Below are positions 10,243 through 20,717 of a stretch of DNA of 64,000 nucleotides, one piece after another. A program made the position numbers and the translations under genes. The stretch comes from Oncomelania hupensis (Eukaryota; Mollusca; Gastropoda; Littorinimorpha; Pomatiopsidae), in assembly GCA_036898135.1 (NCBI GenBank), contig JBAHVR010000323.1, positions 62,001 to 126,000 of the forward strand. Direction: 5' to 3'. The notes under the pieces are model-generated. The model saw only the letters and a list, made by a program, of their open reading frames with translations. It searched no databases and had not been told where the DNA came from. Each line of letters opens with the position of its first letter. The first letter of the stretch is position 1.

Positions 10243-12332
10243 TGTCGCGTCACCCGAGCGTGATCAGCGACGTTCAGCCCAAACAACGAGTGGAAGGATA
10301 GAAACTCAAATAAAAAGAACTGACACAAAATGCCAGATGGACAATCACACACTTTTATTCAACAATGTCACACACACAGGATATGGGATGCTAAACCACC
10401 CTCAACCCCTATCAAGACCCCAACCTGGTATTTACTAAACAATTACCTCCATTGTCTAACTGAAACCCCCAGAACTATACACAACAGAATACCCACAACA
10501 GTATGCAACAATAATGGCAATCAGTTAAATTGCAAATAAACACAATTCAAAGTTAAATCCACAATCAGCAAAAACTTATTGAAAGTCAATCATAATGAAT
10601 TAGCTAGCTTATAGTTCAAAGTCAATGTTCGAAACCTAACTATCGATTAATTGAGCTCAAGTACTACTGCAGGTAATTACTCAAGTCAGAAAGTAATTTA
10701 CACTAGATATGTTTTTAGGTGTGTGAATGCGAATCGCTATGTGTGTGGATGCGGTGTAGCTGAGATCCTGTAGCTGTTGGAACGTCTCATCCAAAGCAAT
10801 GGTAGGTCCGGCAGTGATGGAGGGTCACTCCTCAGCAGAGGCGCCGACAACAAAAGTGGACGTAACGGTGGTGGCGGTGAGCCCAAGAAACATCCACACC
10901 CCTCAGCGGCAAGGGTAGAGGTCTCAAAGCTGACGTCACCCGTCACAGTGGTACCGCAGAGACACGTAAACGTCGCAGAATTACCCCAGTAGTAGGGCGT
11001 AACAGTAGATAAAACTGGAGAGAACTACAATCGAAGCCCAATACTGTGGACAAATAAGGAATCTCACTAGCATGTGCACAAAAATGTAAACACTTCATAA
11101 CAGAATACGCCTTTCGCCGTCCGCCATCTTGACCTGTTTATACATGCATCCCAAAACACAATGCATTTCTTAATTCTATAATTCTATCTCTTCCATGATA
11201 CATGGTTGTTTATATAAATATACATAATTATTACAACTGCACTCCCATTCACCCCATGGTGATTCATCTCAATCACACCTTCATCTCATCACCCCTCTTC
11301 ACGTTATATTACATTATCTTTTCCCATTCACAATTGTTTCTATCACACTATGATACAAACGCGCTTCCCTCATATTCATCACCTTCATCACCCCTCTCCA
11401 ACGCAGTACATTGTCTCCTTTCCTTCACATTCATCAACCCTCTCTCTCCCTCTCTAACGTGCATACTTCAGTGTCGCCCTTTGACCCACTTGGCAACAAC
11501 AGCAACGACATTATTTATACACGCATTTAACCAAGAAAATCATATGAAAATCATACAAAATCAATAAGCTACTATTTATCAAAATACACCCTCTCCACCT
11601 CATTCACCATCATTCATTCACATACGCAGACTCGGAGCACAGCCACTAAGGAAAAAAATTGCAGGATTTACACTCACCTCTTAGTCCTCGGCTTGTGATA
11701 CAATGATACACGTACACTGCACAACACAACACTATGCAACACACCACAATACAGCACAGTACAATACACTGGTTAGTCTGAGAGTTCAAATCCGTTTCTG
11801 GCTAATGCTAGCTATGGCTGGGACATCTCAATACTGGCAAAGTACTTGAGCATTAGCAGGTGCCCAATCGAGGGCCACACAGCTTTAGAACAGAACTCTA
11901 CACCTATATTACACAATAGATGGCAGTACACTACAGACTTTTTAACATCCTTGTCCCGACGATGGCAACAAGACCTTGGGTGGTTTGAAACACTTTGAAT
12001 AACAACCCTTATAGAATACGTAGTCTAACCTGACACACAGTCACAACGTTACTCTGTCAAAAAACTGTTTGCCTGCATAAGCAACCAAAATGACTCTGCT
12101 AGCTAAATCACATACCAGCACACAGGACAAACTCGAGTCGAGCTCAGCAACCCCATTTCCTAATTCTGCATATGCCCTATCCACGTTATTCACGTGAAAC
12201 CACATATACTTTAAACTTTCATACGCAGTAAAAGAAAACTGCTGATATCTATGTACACTGTATATTAGAGATGTGCAACTCCGCACAATATATAGCCATC
12301 TCTAGCACGTGTTGAAAACTCGTGTCGTCACA
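10243..12332 (-). mobile_element. 2.09 kb solo LTR (family 1), copy 1
   Basis: Absent from block B at the same point, so inserted (or lost in B). On the minus strand it begins TGTGACGACACGAG and ends GGGTGACGCGACA, giving TG...CA ends. It matches 56006-60817 along its length (2,090 versus 2,077 bases without the nested LINE). An AATAAA lies near its 3' end (complement of 10355-10360), as expected of an LTR, and a GAGGTGAGTG splice-donor-like site near 11680 is shared with the other copy. Flanks CTTTT and ACAAT do not form a duplication and about 13 bases present in B are missing, so the edge was rearranged. No ORF of note; internal domain absent. Confidence 0.7.
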
Positions 12333-13098
12333 ACAATCAATACGTTGATTCATTTGCTGCTGTAGGTTGTTACTAGGGAGAGACCGTGTTTTGCATGGTG
12401 TGGTGAAAAAAAACAACATAGAAACAAAACAAAACCAAAATAAAAACACACCGCAATACTCTAAAATAAATAATATGAAGCTACTTGCTGTATGCACAAC
12501 TATATGTGGAGCTGATGGAAAGCCACAGCATGCCGAGGCCACAGTCTTATGCTGTGCAAGGCCCATAAGTGGCTGCAGCAGCAAAGGACATAAAAAATGA
12601 CGTCACCTAACAGATGACATTGACATTGAAGAAAGGAGAGGTGAGGGTTGGGGATGGGGGGCGGATGAGAGTTGAGACGGAGTGGCTGTGTGGTTTAAAT
12701 GCCACGTGACAGCAGGTTGCTGTCCGAGGGGTCAGGAGCGCTGGCTTCTTCGGCGGAGAGGTCGTATCAGTCCCTGATGGGGCTGCGTGGTGTGGTGCCG
12801 CTGCAGCACTGAATAGCTCAGTATGCTGAAGTCCATGCGGACAGAATAGCTGAGGACAGCCGAGGTATACGGTGGTCGCCCTGCCCTCGTCCCTACGCAG
12901 TGTGTTCGGACAATCATTCAATCAAGTCGTCAACATTGGTGCGAAACCTGCAAGATTTTTTTTTAATATTTTTTTTTACTTTATTGTTTTTTTTCATAGG
13001 GAAAATCTGGGCCGCCTCCCCTGGGGAAAGCGTAGTGGCAGCCTGTGGCGCGCCCAAACCCAACCTACCTAATATTAGTTGTGATTTTGAAATTTTGG

Positions 13099-13112
13099 TT
13101 TGAAAGATGGTT

Positions 13113-13144
<32 letters not shown>

Positions 13145-13401
13145 GGTGGTGGTGGTGGTGGTGATAATGATTATGATGATGATGAGGAGGAGGAGGAGGA
13201 GGAGGAGGAGGAGAAGGTTGATAATGATGATGATAAGTGTGGAAACAGAAAAACGTGGGAGGTAGTGGATGATGGGATCAGGAGGAGGAGGGAGAGCGAG
13301 AGAGAGAAAATGAGAGAGAGAGCGAGCAAGAGAGAGAGAGCGAGAAAGACAGAGAGAGGGAGCACAGAGAGAGAGAGAGCGAGAGAGAGAGAGAGAGAGG
13401 G

Positions 13402-13475
<74 letters not shown>
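13099..13475 (+). repeat. (TTG/GGT)n, (GAG)n and (GA)n tracts
   Basis: Successive simple tracts: TTGTTG/GGTGGT at 13111-13162, GAGGAG at 13183-13212, then interrupted and pure GA to 13473. All long frames here (Gly-, Glu-, Arg/Glu- or Ser/Leu-rich) are repeat artefacts. Block B has the same series at 33538-33848 with different lengths. Confidence 0.9.
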
Positions 13476-13479
<4 letters not shown>

Positions 13480-14160
13480 CGTTTAGAAACAACATGGATT
13501 TGCAGTCCAATCGATATTTGTTACTAGGAATGCGTTCATTTGTTTGTAGTTGGTTGCGTGCAGACACGCTAGTGTTGTCGCTGTGGCCAATGATTTGACT
13601 GATTGATTATTAATCGATTGATTGATTTTCGTTATGTATATGTTAGTTTTCTGATAATTAGACCTGTTTATCAAACGGAGGTTGATATAGTTAAGCGTGG
13701 CCAAATGTAGAGTTTACCGTCAATTTTCCGGAATTGATAGGAAAGTTGCACACCCTTTTCAACAGGGAAAATCCGAAATTCTGGAGGTCATATTAGAAGC
13801 ATGTACGTCGATTCGCGAATCGCTTTGCGCATTCATAATTGTATTAGTACGAAAAGATACGAAATAAAATTTTAAGACAAATTTGGATATTTAGCATTAG
13901 GATTACAGTTAGTTAGAATTTGGATTAGGATTAGGTTTAGAGTAATGGCTAGTGTTAGGTTTAACTGTAATCGTAGGCTAGACTAGACCTATTTTCACCA
14001 GCAGAATTTCGGTATTTTCACCCTCTCTTTGTAGTTATAAACATTCGCATGAAAGATGAACAAACATGACGTAGCCTAACAAGAAACAATTGACGTCACA
14101 GTCATTGTTCTAAAATCTCCCATCTGTTACTATCTCCAGAAAAACTACCTCTGTCACTTC
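13476..14160. other. block A spacer, no gene seen
   Basis: Shared with B at 33849-34565. It includes a stretch of degenerate TTAGG-like repeats on the plus strand (13896-13975: ATTAGGATTAGGTTTAG and similar). No coding frame was recognised. Confidence 0.5.
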
Positions 14161-14161
14161 G

Positions 14162-14268
<107 letters not shown>

Positions 14269-14714
14269 CACTCCAGCATCTAAATTTACATCATTTAGAA
14301 CACGTCTCCTGAAACACAATAAAACTTAAATACACATTAATTGTTAATCCTGTTAATTGATATTAGCAACATTAATTTGATTTCAATTGCTTGAAAATGA
14401 TTTTATCTAATGACGACTTTGTTTTTTTGTTATTGTTCCATGATGTGAATGTTATAACCTTGAGATGTATTTAATTGTAATTGTTGTAATTGTTAAAGCC
14501 CCAAAGGCAAGATGTAATAAAACACGCATCCAGCGCTTACTCTTTTATCCTTGCAAATTAAATTGTTATCTTATTTTATCTTATCTTACCTTATCTTATC
14601 TTATCTCCCCCTCTGTCTCTCTCTCTCCCCCTCTGTCTCTCTCCCCCCCCCTCAGTCTCTCTTTTTCTCTCTCTATCTCACCTCTCTCTCCTCCCCCTCC
14701 CCCTCCTTTGTATA

Positions 14715-14880
14715 AGACTGAACATTGATGTTTAACGTCCATTCCATCCATTGACGATATGGCAGACGGGGATATACCCTCCAGGAAAGAAGAGATAAGG
14801 ACCTAAATCAACACTGAACCACATGAGCAATCTTATTGCTGAGATGGACAGTGAACATTGGCCACTTTTATCTTGCGCAC
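14715..14880 (-). repeat. SINE body, minus orientation
   Basis: The minus strand reads GTGGCCAATGTTCACTGTCC, GGTTCAGTGTTGATTTAGGT, CCCCGTCTGCCATATCG and GGACGTTAAACATCAATGTT. This is the same body as the plus-strand tRNA-headed SINE at 18445-18680. The B counterpart is 36205-36350. Confidence 0.65.
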
Positions 14881-16098
14881 CTAACCTTAGCTGCTTCTTT
14901 GCTTGTTGGTGTTGTTTATTATAATTATCTGTTACGTTGAAACGCCAATGGTAGTATATCTGAAACGCGCACGATAGATCTAATCGTTTCGTTTTGCAAA
15001 GTATTCAAAAATGGAGTTTATTTACCTTTGATTTGAGTTTGCATTGTTGTTAGGAGATGCTTTGTATAACGTTGATAATTTTCGTTAGTCGATATTGTAG
15101 GAGAATTTTCTGGATCCGTTTGTTTACTATCGATCGAAGTTTCTTGATGGACGTAGATAATGGAGAACATTCTTTTGACAGGAAGAGAGATGTATGACGT
15201 AAGTCAGTGATGACGATCTTTAATTCTGATTGGTTGGTTGTAATGCGTCATTTCTAGAACGACCTGTCGTCATCTCGAATGAGAAAAAAAATTATAAAAT
15301 GGATGCCCTATGTGTGGTATAGGAGAGAAGTTGTTGATAGTGAAGTTGGAAAGTAAATTTGAGAGTGGAAAGACGATTGAGCGATTGTATGCAGTTGTTG
15401 ATGTGTGCTGAATAAAAGTGGAAAACTTCATATGTCGACTCCGTGTCTTGTATGCTGAGTGAGCAGGCTGCGTGGATACACGAATCTGAGTTACACCTTA
15501 TCAGGAATTCAGCATTGGGGCTGAATCAAATACTGATAGAAAACACCAACATCAAACGGAGTGTAACATTATCACCTAACCTTAGCTGCTTCTTTGTTTG
15601 TTGGTGTTGTTTATTATAATTATCACCTAACCTTAGCTGCTTCTTTGTTTGTTGGTGTTGTTTATTATAATTATCGCCTAACCTTAGCTGCTTCTTTGTT
15701 TGTTGGAGTTGTTTATTATAATTATCGCCTAACCTTAGCTGCTTCTTTCTTTGTTGGAGTTGTTTATTATAATTATCGCCTAACCTTAGCTGCTTCTTTG
15801 TTTGTTGGAGTTGTTTATTATAATTATCGCCTAACCTTAGCTGCTTCTTTGTTTGTTGGTGTTGTTTATTATAATTATCACCTAACCTTAGCTGCTTCTT
15901 TGTTTGTTGGTGTTGTTTATTATAATTATCACCTAACCTTACCTGCTTCTTTGTTTGTTTGTTGGTGCTGTTCATTATAATTATCACCTAACCTTAGCTG
16001 CTTCTTTGTTTGTTTGTTGGTGTGGTTCATTATAATTATCACCTAACCTTAGCTGCTTCTTTGTTTGTTTGTTGGTGTGGTTCATTATAATTATCACC
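14877..16098 (+). repeat. 51-base minisatellite, interrupted by a solo LTR
   Basis: Unit CACCTAACCTTAGCTGCTTC...TTATAATTAT, 51 bases (later units 55 with an extra TTTG). One unit lies left of the LTR at 14930-15568 and about ten to its right. Block B has only two units (36369-36480). Since 51 is divisible by 3, both strands carry long spurious repeating frames. Confidence 0.9.
14930..15568. mobile_element. 639-base solo LTR (family 2)
   Basis: It starts TGTTACGTTGAAACG and ends GGAGTGTAACA, with TGTTAC/GTAACA inverted ends, and is flanked by a perfect 5-base duplication TTATC (14925-14929 and 15569-15573). Within it, TATAAAA at 15294-15300 and GAATAAAAG around 15409 read as a core promoter and polyadenylation signal about 110 bases apart on the plus strand, which suggests plus orientation. 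Block B lacks it. The internal region of the retrotransposon is gone, presumably by LTR-LTR recombination. TG/CA ends with a 5-base duplication fit Gypsy- or BEL-type elements. Confidence 0.85.
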
Positions 16099-16687
16099 TC
16101 GCACTTTTGTTCGAGAGGTTGAAACCAAGGCAAAGGCATTGTGGCATATACGAGGTCATAACCAAGGAACAAAAGTTTATGTTCGCGACCAGGACAAAAA
16201 CCTCTCACTCCAGCCACTAGGACATTAACCTGGGCACAGGTCGCACGTCATTCGCGAGTTCGTACCACGAGGTGACATTAAACCTGGGTGAAGGAGTCAT
16301 GACATTGTTGAAAGGTTTGAACCTATTAGTGAGGTTGTAACCTGGGTGAAGACCACGCTGCAATCAAAGTCCTAACTTGGTAAAAAAGCTGTGATGGTGA
16401 GATTATTATTATCAATCCATACTTAGGATGGACGTCATTATGGTTTGATTGTGTGTACAAAAAACATTAACATTACATAAAGTCTGATTGGTTAACAAAA
16501 AAATAAAAGTTTAAAAGCCCCAAATTGAAAAATGTTTGTATTTTTGGCAAAACAGACTTTTCCTAATATTTGACGTTTTTGTTTTTACATTAAACAATGA
16601 TAAAGTGGGCTTTAGTTGTCCAAACCAACAGCCAAAGTTTGAATTCTCCATGTCTATTCTGACAGGGGTTGATTTTCTCTAAGTTGA
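16099..16687. other. block A spacer, no gene seen
   Basis: Shared with B 36480-37125, which has an extra segment of about 110 bases (36680-36790). Repeating GAGGTNNNNACC-type words occur (GAGGTCATAACC, GAGGTTGTAACC). No coding frame was recognised. Confidence 0.5.
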
Positions 16688-16976
16688 ACGGCACATCAAT
16701 ACCGTAAACGACCGTCTAGTAGACATTGTTAGTGCTAGAGCGGCACATCAATACGGTAAAATACCGTCTAGTAGACGTTGTTAGTGCTAGAGCGGCACAT
16801 CAATACCGTAAAATACCGTCTAGTAGACATTGTTAGTGCTAGAGCGGTAGAGCGGCACATCAATACGGTAAAAGACCGTCTAGTAGACATTGTTAGTGCT
16901 AGAGCGGTAGAGCGGCACATCAATACGATAAAAGACCGTCTAGTAGACATTGTTAGTGCTAGAGCGGTAGAGCGGC
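16688..16976 (+). repeat. 54-66-base minisatellite, 5 units
   Basis: Units around GCGGCACATCAATACCGTAA, ACCGTCTAGTAGACATTG and TTAGTGCTAGAGCGG; the last units have an added GGTAGAGC. Block B has a single unit (37128-37195). Confidence 0.9.
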
Positions 16977-17095
16977 CGCACCTATTAATAGCCACAAGAA
17001 CTATTTATTTATTAAAAAAACAACTTTACTTAGGAATGAGATTTTTGTTCTTGTTTTGTTAAAAGCTTTTTTCAGTGAGGCAACACTCACTGTGC

Positions 17096-17456
17096 ATTTT
17101 AAAGGGATCTGTGGCGGAGAGGTGGTCACAATGGATCGTTTTAAAAGGATCTGTAGCGGGGAGGTGGTCAAACTGGGTCATTTTAAAGGGATCTGTGGCG
17201 GGGAGGTGGTCACAATGGGTCATTTTAAAGGGATCTGTGGCGGGGAGGTGGTCACAATGGATCATTTTAAAGGGATCTGTGGCGGGGAGGTGGTCACAAT
17301 GGATAATTTTAAAGGAATCTGTGGCAGGGAGGTGGTCACAATGGATCACTCCAAAGGGATCTGTGGCGGGGAGGTGGTCACAATGGATCACTCTAAAGGG
17401 ATCTGTGGCGGGGAGGTGGTCACAATGGGTCCTTTTAAAGGGATCTGTGGCGGGGG
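17096..17456 (+). repeat. 42-base minisatellite, about 9 units
   Basis: Unit TTTTAAAGGGATCTGTGGCG followed by GGGAGGTGGTCACAATGGATCA. Block B has about four units (37311-37480). 42 is divisible by 3, so spurious 14-residue repeating frames are open on both strands. Confidence 0.9.
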
Positions 17457-17469
17457 GGAGGGGGGGGGG

Positions 17470-17843
17470 TTGTTGTTGTTGTATCAAATTTTATTCATCA
17501 GATTAACATAAGTTGTACTGATGTAGCATAAACAAATTACGAAATCTACAATGCATACATCATAGATATTTTCCACATTTTCAAACCATAAAAATTATCA
17601 TACTACTGACATACACATACATTTTTAACAACATACATTCCCTTATAACAATTAGTTCACATTAGGAAACACATTTTTAAAAAATAAATAAATAAACAGT
17701 GGAAACTTTCAACTTTACCTGTGAAGAACGAAGTATTTATAAATGTCATTTTGCGTCTTACAGAAAGTTGAAGTTTGGCCTCCAGGCCCCTACCCCTCCA
17801 CACCCCATTTAAAAAAAATAATTTTTTAATTAATAATTTTTTA

Positions 17844-17907
<64 letters not shown>

Positions 17908-17921
17908 TAAAAATGATAAAA

Positions 17922-17990
<69 letters not shown>

Positions 17991-18290
17991 TTATTTAAAT
18001 GAACTAAAAAAAAAAAAAAAAAACATCAAAATTAAAACAAAGTAATAAATAACTCCCTTCCCTTCCGTCCCCTCCCATACCAAAATAAATAATTAATAAA
18101 TATGTATTGAAACTAATAATGCCTAATTAAATAAAATAGGTACAAAAAATGTAATTTAAAATAAATTGCTAGACTACTTGTAACAAATTTAAACAAACAA
18201 AACATTAGAAGAAATTGAATAATTCATGACTTATTTAAATCTATCAGCAAACAAACAAAACTTTAGAAGAAATTAAATAATTCATAAGGG
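17470..18290 (-). mobile_element. AT-rich insertion at a poly-G site
   Basis: Present in A only. It lies between two runs of nine G (17460-17469 and 18289-18297), which may be the target duplication. The plus-strand left end is TTGTTGTTGTTGTATC, i.e. a (CAA)n 3' tail if the element is on the minus strand. The interior holds (AAT)n tracts at 17849-17904 and 17923-17990, and a repeated word (TTAGAAGAAATTGAATAATT) twice near the right end. No protein-coding remnant. It is probably a truncated retroposon 3' end. Confidence 0.45.
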
Positions 18291-18444
18291 GGGGGGAGGT
18301 GCTCACAATGGATCATTTTAAAGGGATCTGTGGCGGGGAGGTGGTCGCAATGGGTCATTTTAAAGGGATCTTTCACGGGGACGTGTCAAAAGGGGTCATT
18401 GTAAAGAAACTTTCACGTGGGAAAACCAAAGTAGTTTGGATTTG

Positions 18445-18680
18445 TCCCACAGCCGTCGGCTCAGTGGGAGAGCGTTCGCCTGAAACACCTGATGACCAAG
18501 GTTCCTCTTCCGTGATGGACAAGAAAAAATGTGGCCAATTTCACTGTCAGTATTTGCAGTATGATTGCTCTGGCGGTTCAGTGTTGATTTAGGTCCCTAC
18601 CCTCTCTATCCTGGGATGGTTACCCCTGTCTGCCAAATCGCCAATGGTGGGTGTAGACGGTAAACCTCAAGGTTAATTTA
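18445..18680 (+). repeat. tRNA-derived SINE
   Basis: The head GTCGGCTCAGTGGGAGAGCG with GGTTCCTCTTCC about 45 bases later resembles degenerate tRNA A and B boxes. The body ends in TAGACGGTAAACCTCAAGGT. The same body is inverted at 14715-14880. The B copy is 37533-37765. Confidence 0.6.
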
Positions 18681-19130
18681 TGTGTGTGCATGTGTATGTG
18701 TGTGTAGATTCCGCTGGACCTAAACCATTAACCATGTCATGTAATGTGTGTGTGGATTTTGCTTTCTTTCTCACTCATGATCAGATGCGTGTGAATCAAA
18801 CACGAATTATTTATTTTGCTTTTGAGTCTCACTTGTGATGACCGGCACTTTAGAATATACTTATTATCCGTTGGTGATAACGCGTTTACGACCACTCAGT
18901 TACGTGGCTAAAATTTATGTGCTAGGTGTCAAAACTTAAGTCTTGCATTATATAATACATGCTAGACTAACATCGTCGATGAGCATTTTTAGTTGTTTTT
19001 TTATTCCTTTTTTATGTACCAGATTATAACTCACTTTTCCAACACAATTATAACTGTGTAAATTATAGTACAGAATGCCTTGACCTCATCCTGGCCCAAA
19101 AGGGGCATCACTATATTATTCTAAATTATT
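18681..19130. other. block A spacer, no gene seen
   Basis: Shared with B. It contains the point (ATTATAACTCAC at 19022-19033) that is the empty site for the DNA transposon found in B. Confidence 0.6.
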
Positions 19131-19140
19131 TTATTACATT

Positions 19141-19320
19141 CTTGTTGTTGCTATTATTGTAGTAGCAGTTGTTGTCGTTATTGTTGTTGTTGTTGTTATT
19201 TTTGTTGTTGTTGTTGTTCTTGTTGTTGTTGTTGTTGTTGTTGTTGTTCTTCTTCTTCTTCTTCTTCTTCTTCTTTCCCACCCTCTTCCCCCATTCTTCT
19301 TCTTCTTCTTTTTTCTCCTT
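19141..19320 (+). repeat. (TTG)n and (TTC)n tracts
   Basis: Interrupted TTG repeats to about 19248, then TTC to about 19274 and again 19296-19312. The B counterpart is 41186-41332. Confidence 0.9.
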
Positions 19321-19869
19321 ACGTCACCTCGCATTTCTTTTCGAGATTTTGAACTCAGGACCAAGATCTTATGTCATTAACGAGGTCTACCCACGACAAA
19401 GAGTTCATGCTCTCCGCGAGGTCATAACCAGTGCAAAGACCCTTCACGTCTGCAGCCACAAAACACCCAAGACTACGTAATTCACAAGATCGTAACTAGG
19501 GCACAATTTTTCACACAATTAATCCAACGACGATTTATTTTGAACTTTGTAAATAACTCGTTGTTATATCGCGCATTTATTTTTAGCGCTAGAGCTGCTC
19601 AATGCGCTGGCTGCTACAGGAAATTAATCAAGCCGCCCGAGGCGCTTTTGCTGCGGAGCTATCATTAAAATCAACATTGTTATTATCAATAGGTGCATAA
19701 GCCAACGACTGGATCGATTTATATTAAAGAAGGTTGTTTTTGTTATAGCGTTTTATCCTTGTAGAACAATGGTGTTTGTTAATTTTAAAAGGACCTGTTA
19801 CTCCGGACTGTGTATCCTTGAGACATTGCATTTTACAGTTGGAATTGACTTTGTCGGATGTCGGATGTG

Positions 19870-20165
19870 TTGGGGTGTCGGATAGCGCAGTGGCTGGAGC
19901 ACTCGCTACTGTGTCGCAAGTCAAGCACCGTCCAGTGCGGTTAGCACTTGGATGGGTGACCGCAACGTGAAGCGACAAATAACAACGCCTCCGTTGCCTC
20001 AACTGTGATTGAGTACCTACTCTCTTGAGGGTGGGGAAGGTAAGGCAGCGAGGGAGAGAGATGGGCATCGCCCTCATTACACTGCCCCAAGATAAGTGTG
20101 ATCTCCTACATCACGCTCCCCTACGGCCACAAGGCTAAGGGACTACTTTTACCTTTTTACCTTGT
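19870..20165 (+). repeat. 5S rRNA-like SINE with target duplication
   Basis: The head reads GTCGGATAGCGCAGTGG, then AAGTCAAGCACCGTCC and GGTTAGCACTTGGATGGGTGACCGC, a clear relative of the 5S rRNA internal promoter. A body of about 170 bases follows and ends in ACTTTTACCTTTTTACC. TTGACTTTGT occurs immediately before (about 19846-19855) and after (about 20169-20178), the likely target-site duplication. The same element and duplication are at 41890-42180, so it was in place before the A/B duplication. Confidence 0.7.
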
Positions 20166-20258
20166 ACTTGACTTTGTAATCTGTTAAACTTCGGAAGAAC
20201 CTTGGTGCCACTAGGTCTTTGCCCGGCAACAGGTTATTGTGACCATCGACCTTCACGA

Positions 20259-20261
<3 letters not shown>

Positions 20262-20313
<52 letters not shown>

Positions 20314-20470
20314 GTGCATGTGTGTGAGTGCATGTGTGTGTGATTTCTATGATTTCCAAGTTAATGTTAAAGGTTATCTACTATGTTATTTGTTAAGGGA
20401 CAGATTGGAAGATTAGACTTCTTATTAGTCTAAAATCTTTACCCCTAATAAAAAAAGTTTCAAAAAAGTG

Positions 20471-20515
<45 letters not shown>
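20262..20515 (+). repeat. two (CT)n microsatellites
   Basis: CT tracts at 20262-20310 and 20471-20513, each followed by GTGTGTGAG-type sequence. Block B has one (42278-42322), so A carries a local tandem duplication of about 200 bases here. Confidence 0.8.
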
Positions 20516-20517
<2 letters not shown>

Positions 20518-20717
20518 GGGGTTGTGCGTGTGTGAGTCTGTCTTTCTATCACACATGGTCAAACGCATGGGAATCCAAAATAAGTAATTATATTGCGCTC
20601 GAGAGTCTCCTTCCGTCTATCAGCACTACGCAATATGCCTACTGATTGCCATTCACTTGTGTGTACGTGTTTGCCATCTCTCTGTTCTGTGTCTAACGCT
20701 CAGGGTGCCTAAACGTA

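Noticed and set aside
12914..13567. 217-residue Ser/Leu/Ile/Thr protein on the minus strand
   Set aside because: Runs across GA, GAG, GGT and TTG tracts; not conserved in length in block B.
14930..15568. Short DNA transposon instead of solo LTR
   Set aside because: TGTTAC/GTAACA ends could be TIRs, but TG/CA termini, 5-base duplication, TATA box and AATAAA order favour an LTR.
15526..15987. Gene for a protein with 17-residue repeats (either strand)
   Set aside because: Frame is open only because the 51-base repeat unit is a multiple of three; both strands are open.
17056..17511. Gene for a protein with 14-residue repeats (three frames)
   Set aside because: Same artefact from the 42-base minisatellite.
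19905..19970. 5S rRNA gene
   Set aside because: Only the internal promoter region is similar; the head and body are those of a SINE with target duplication.
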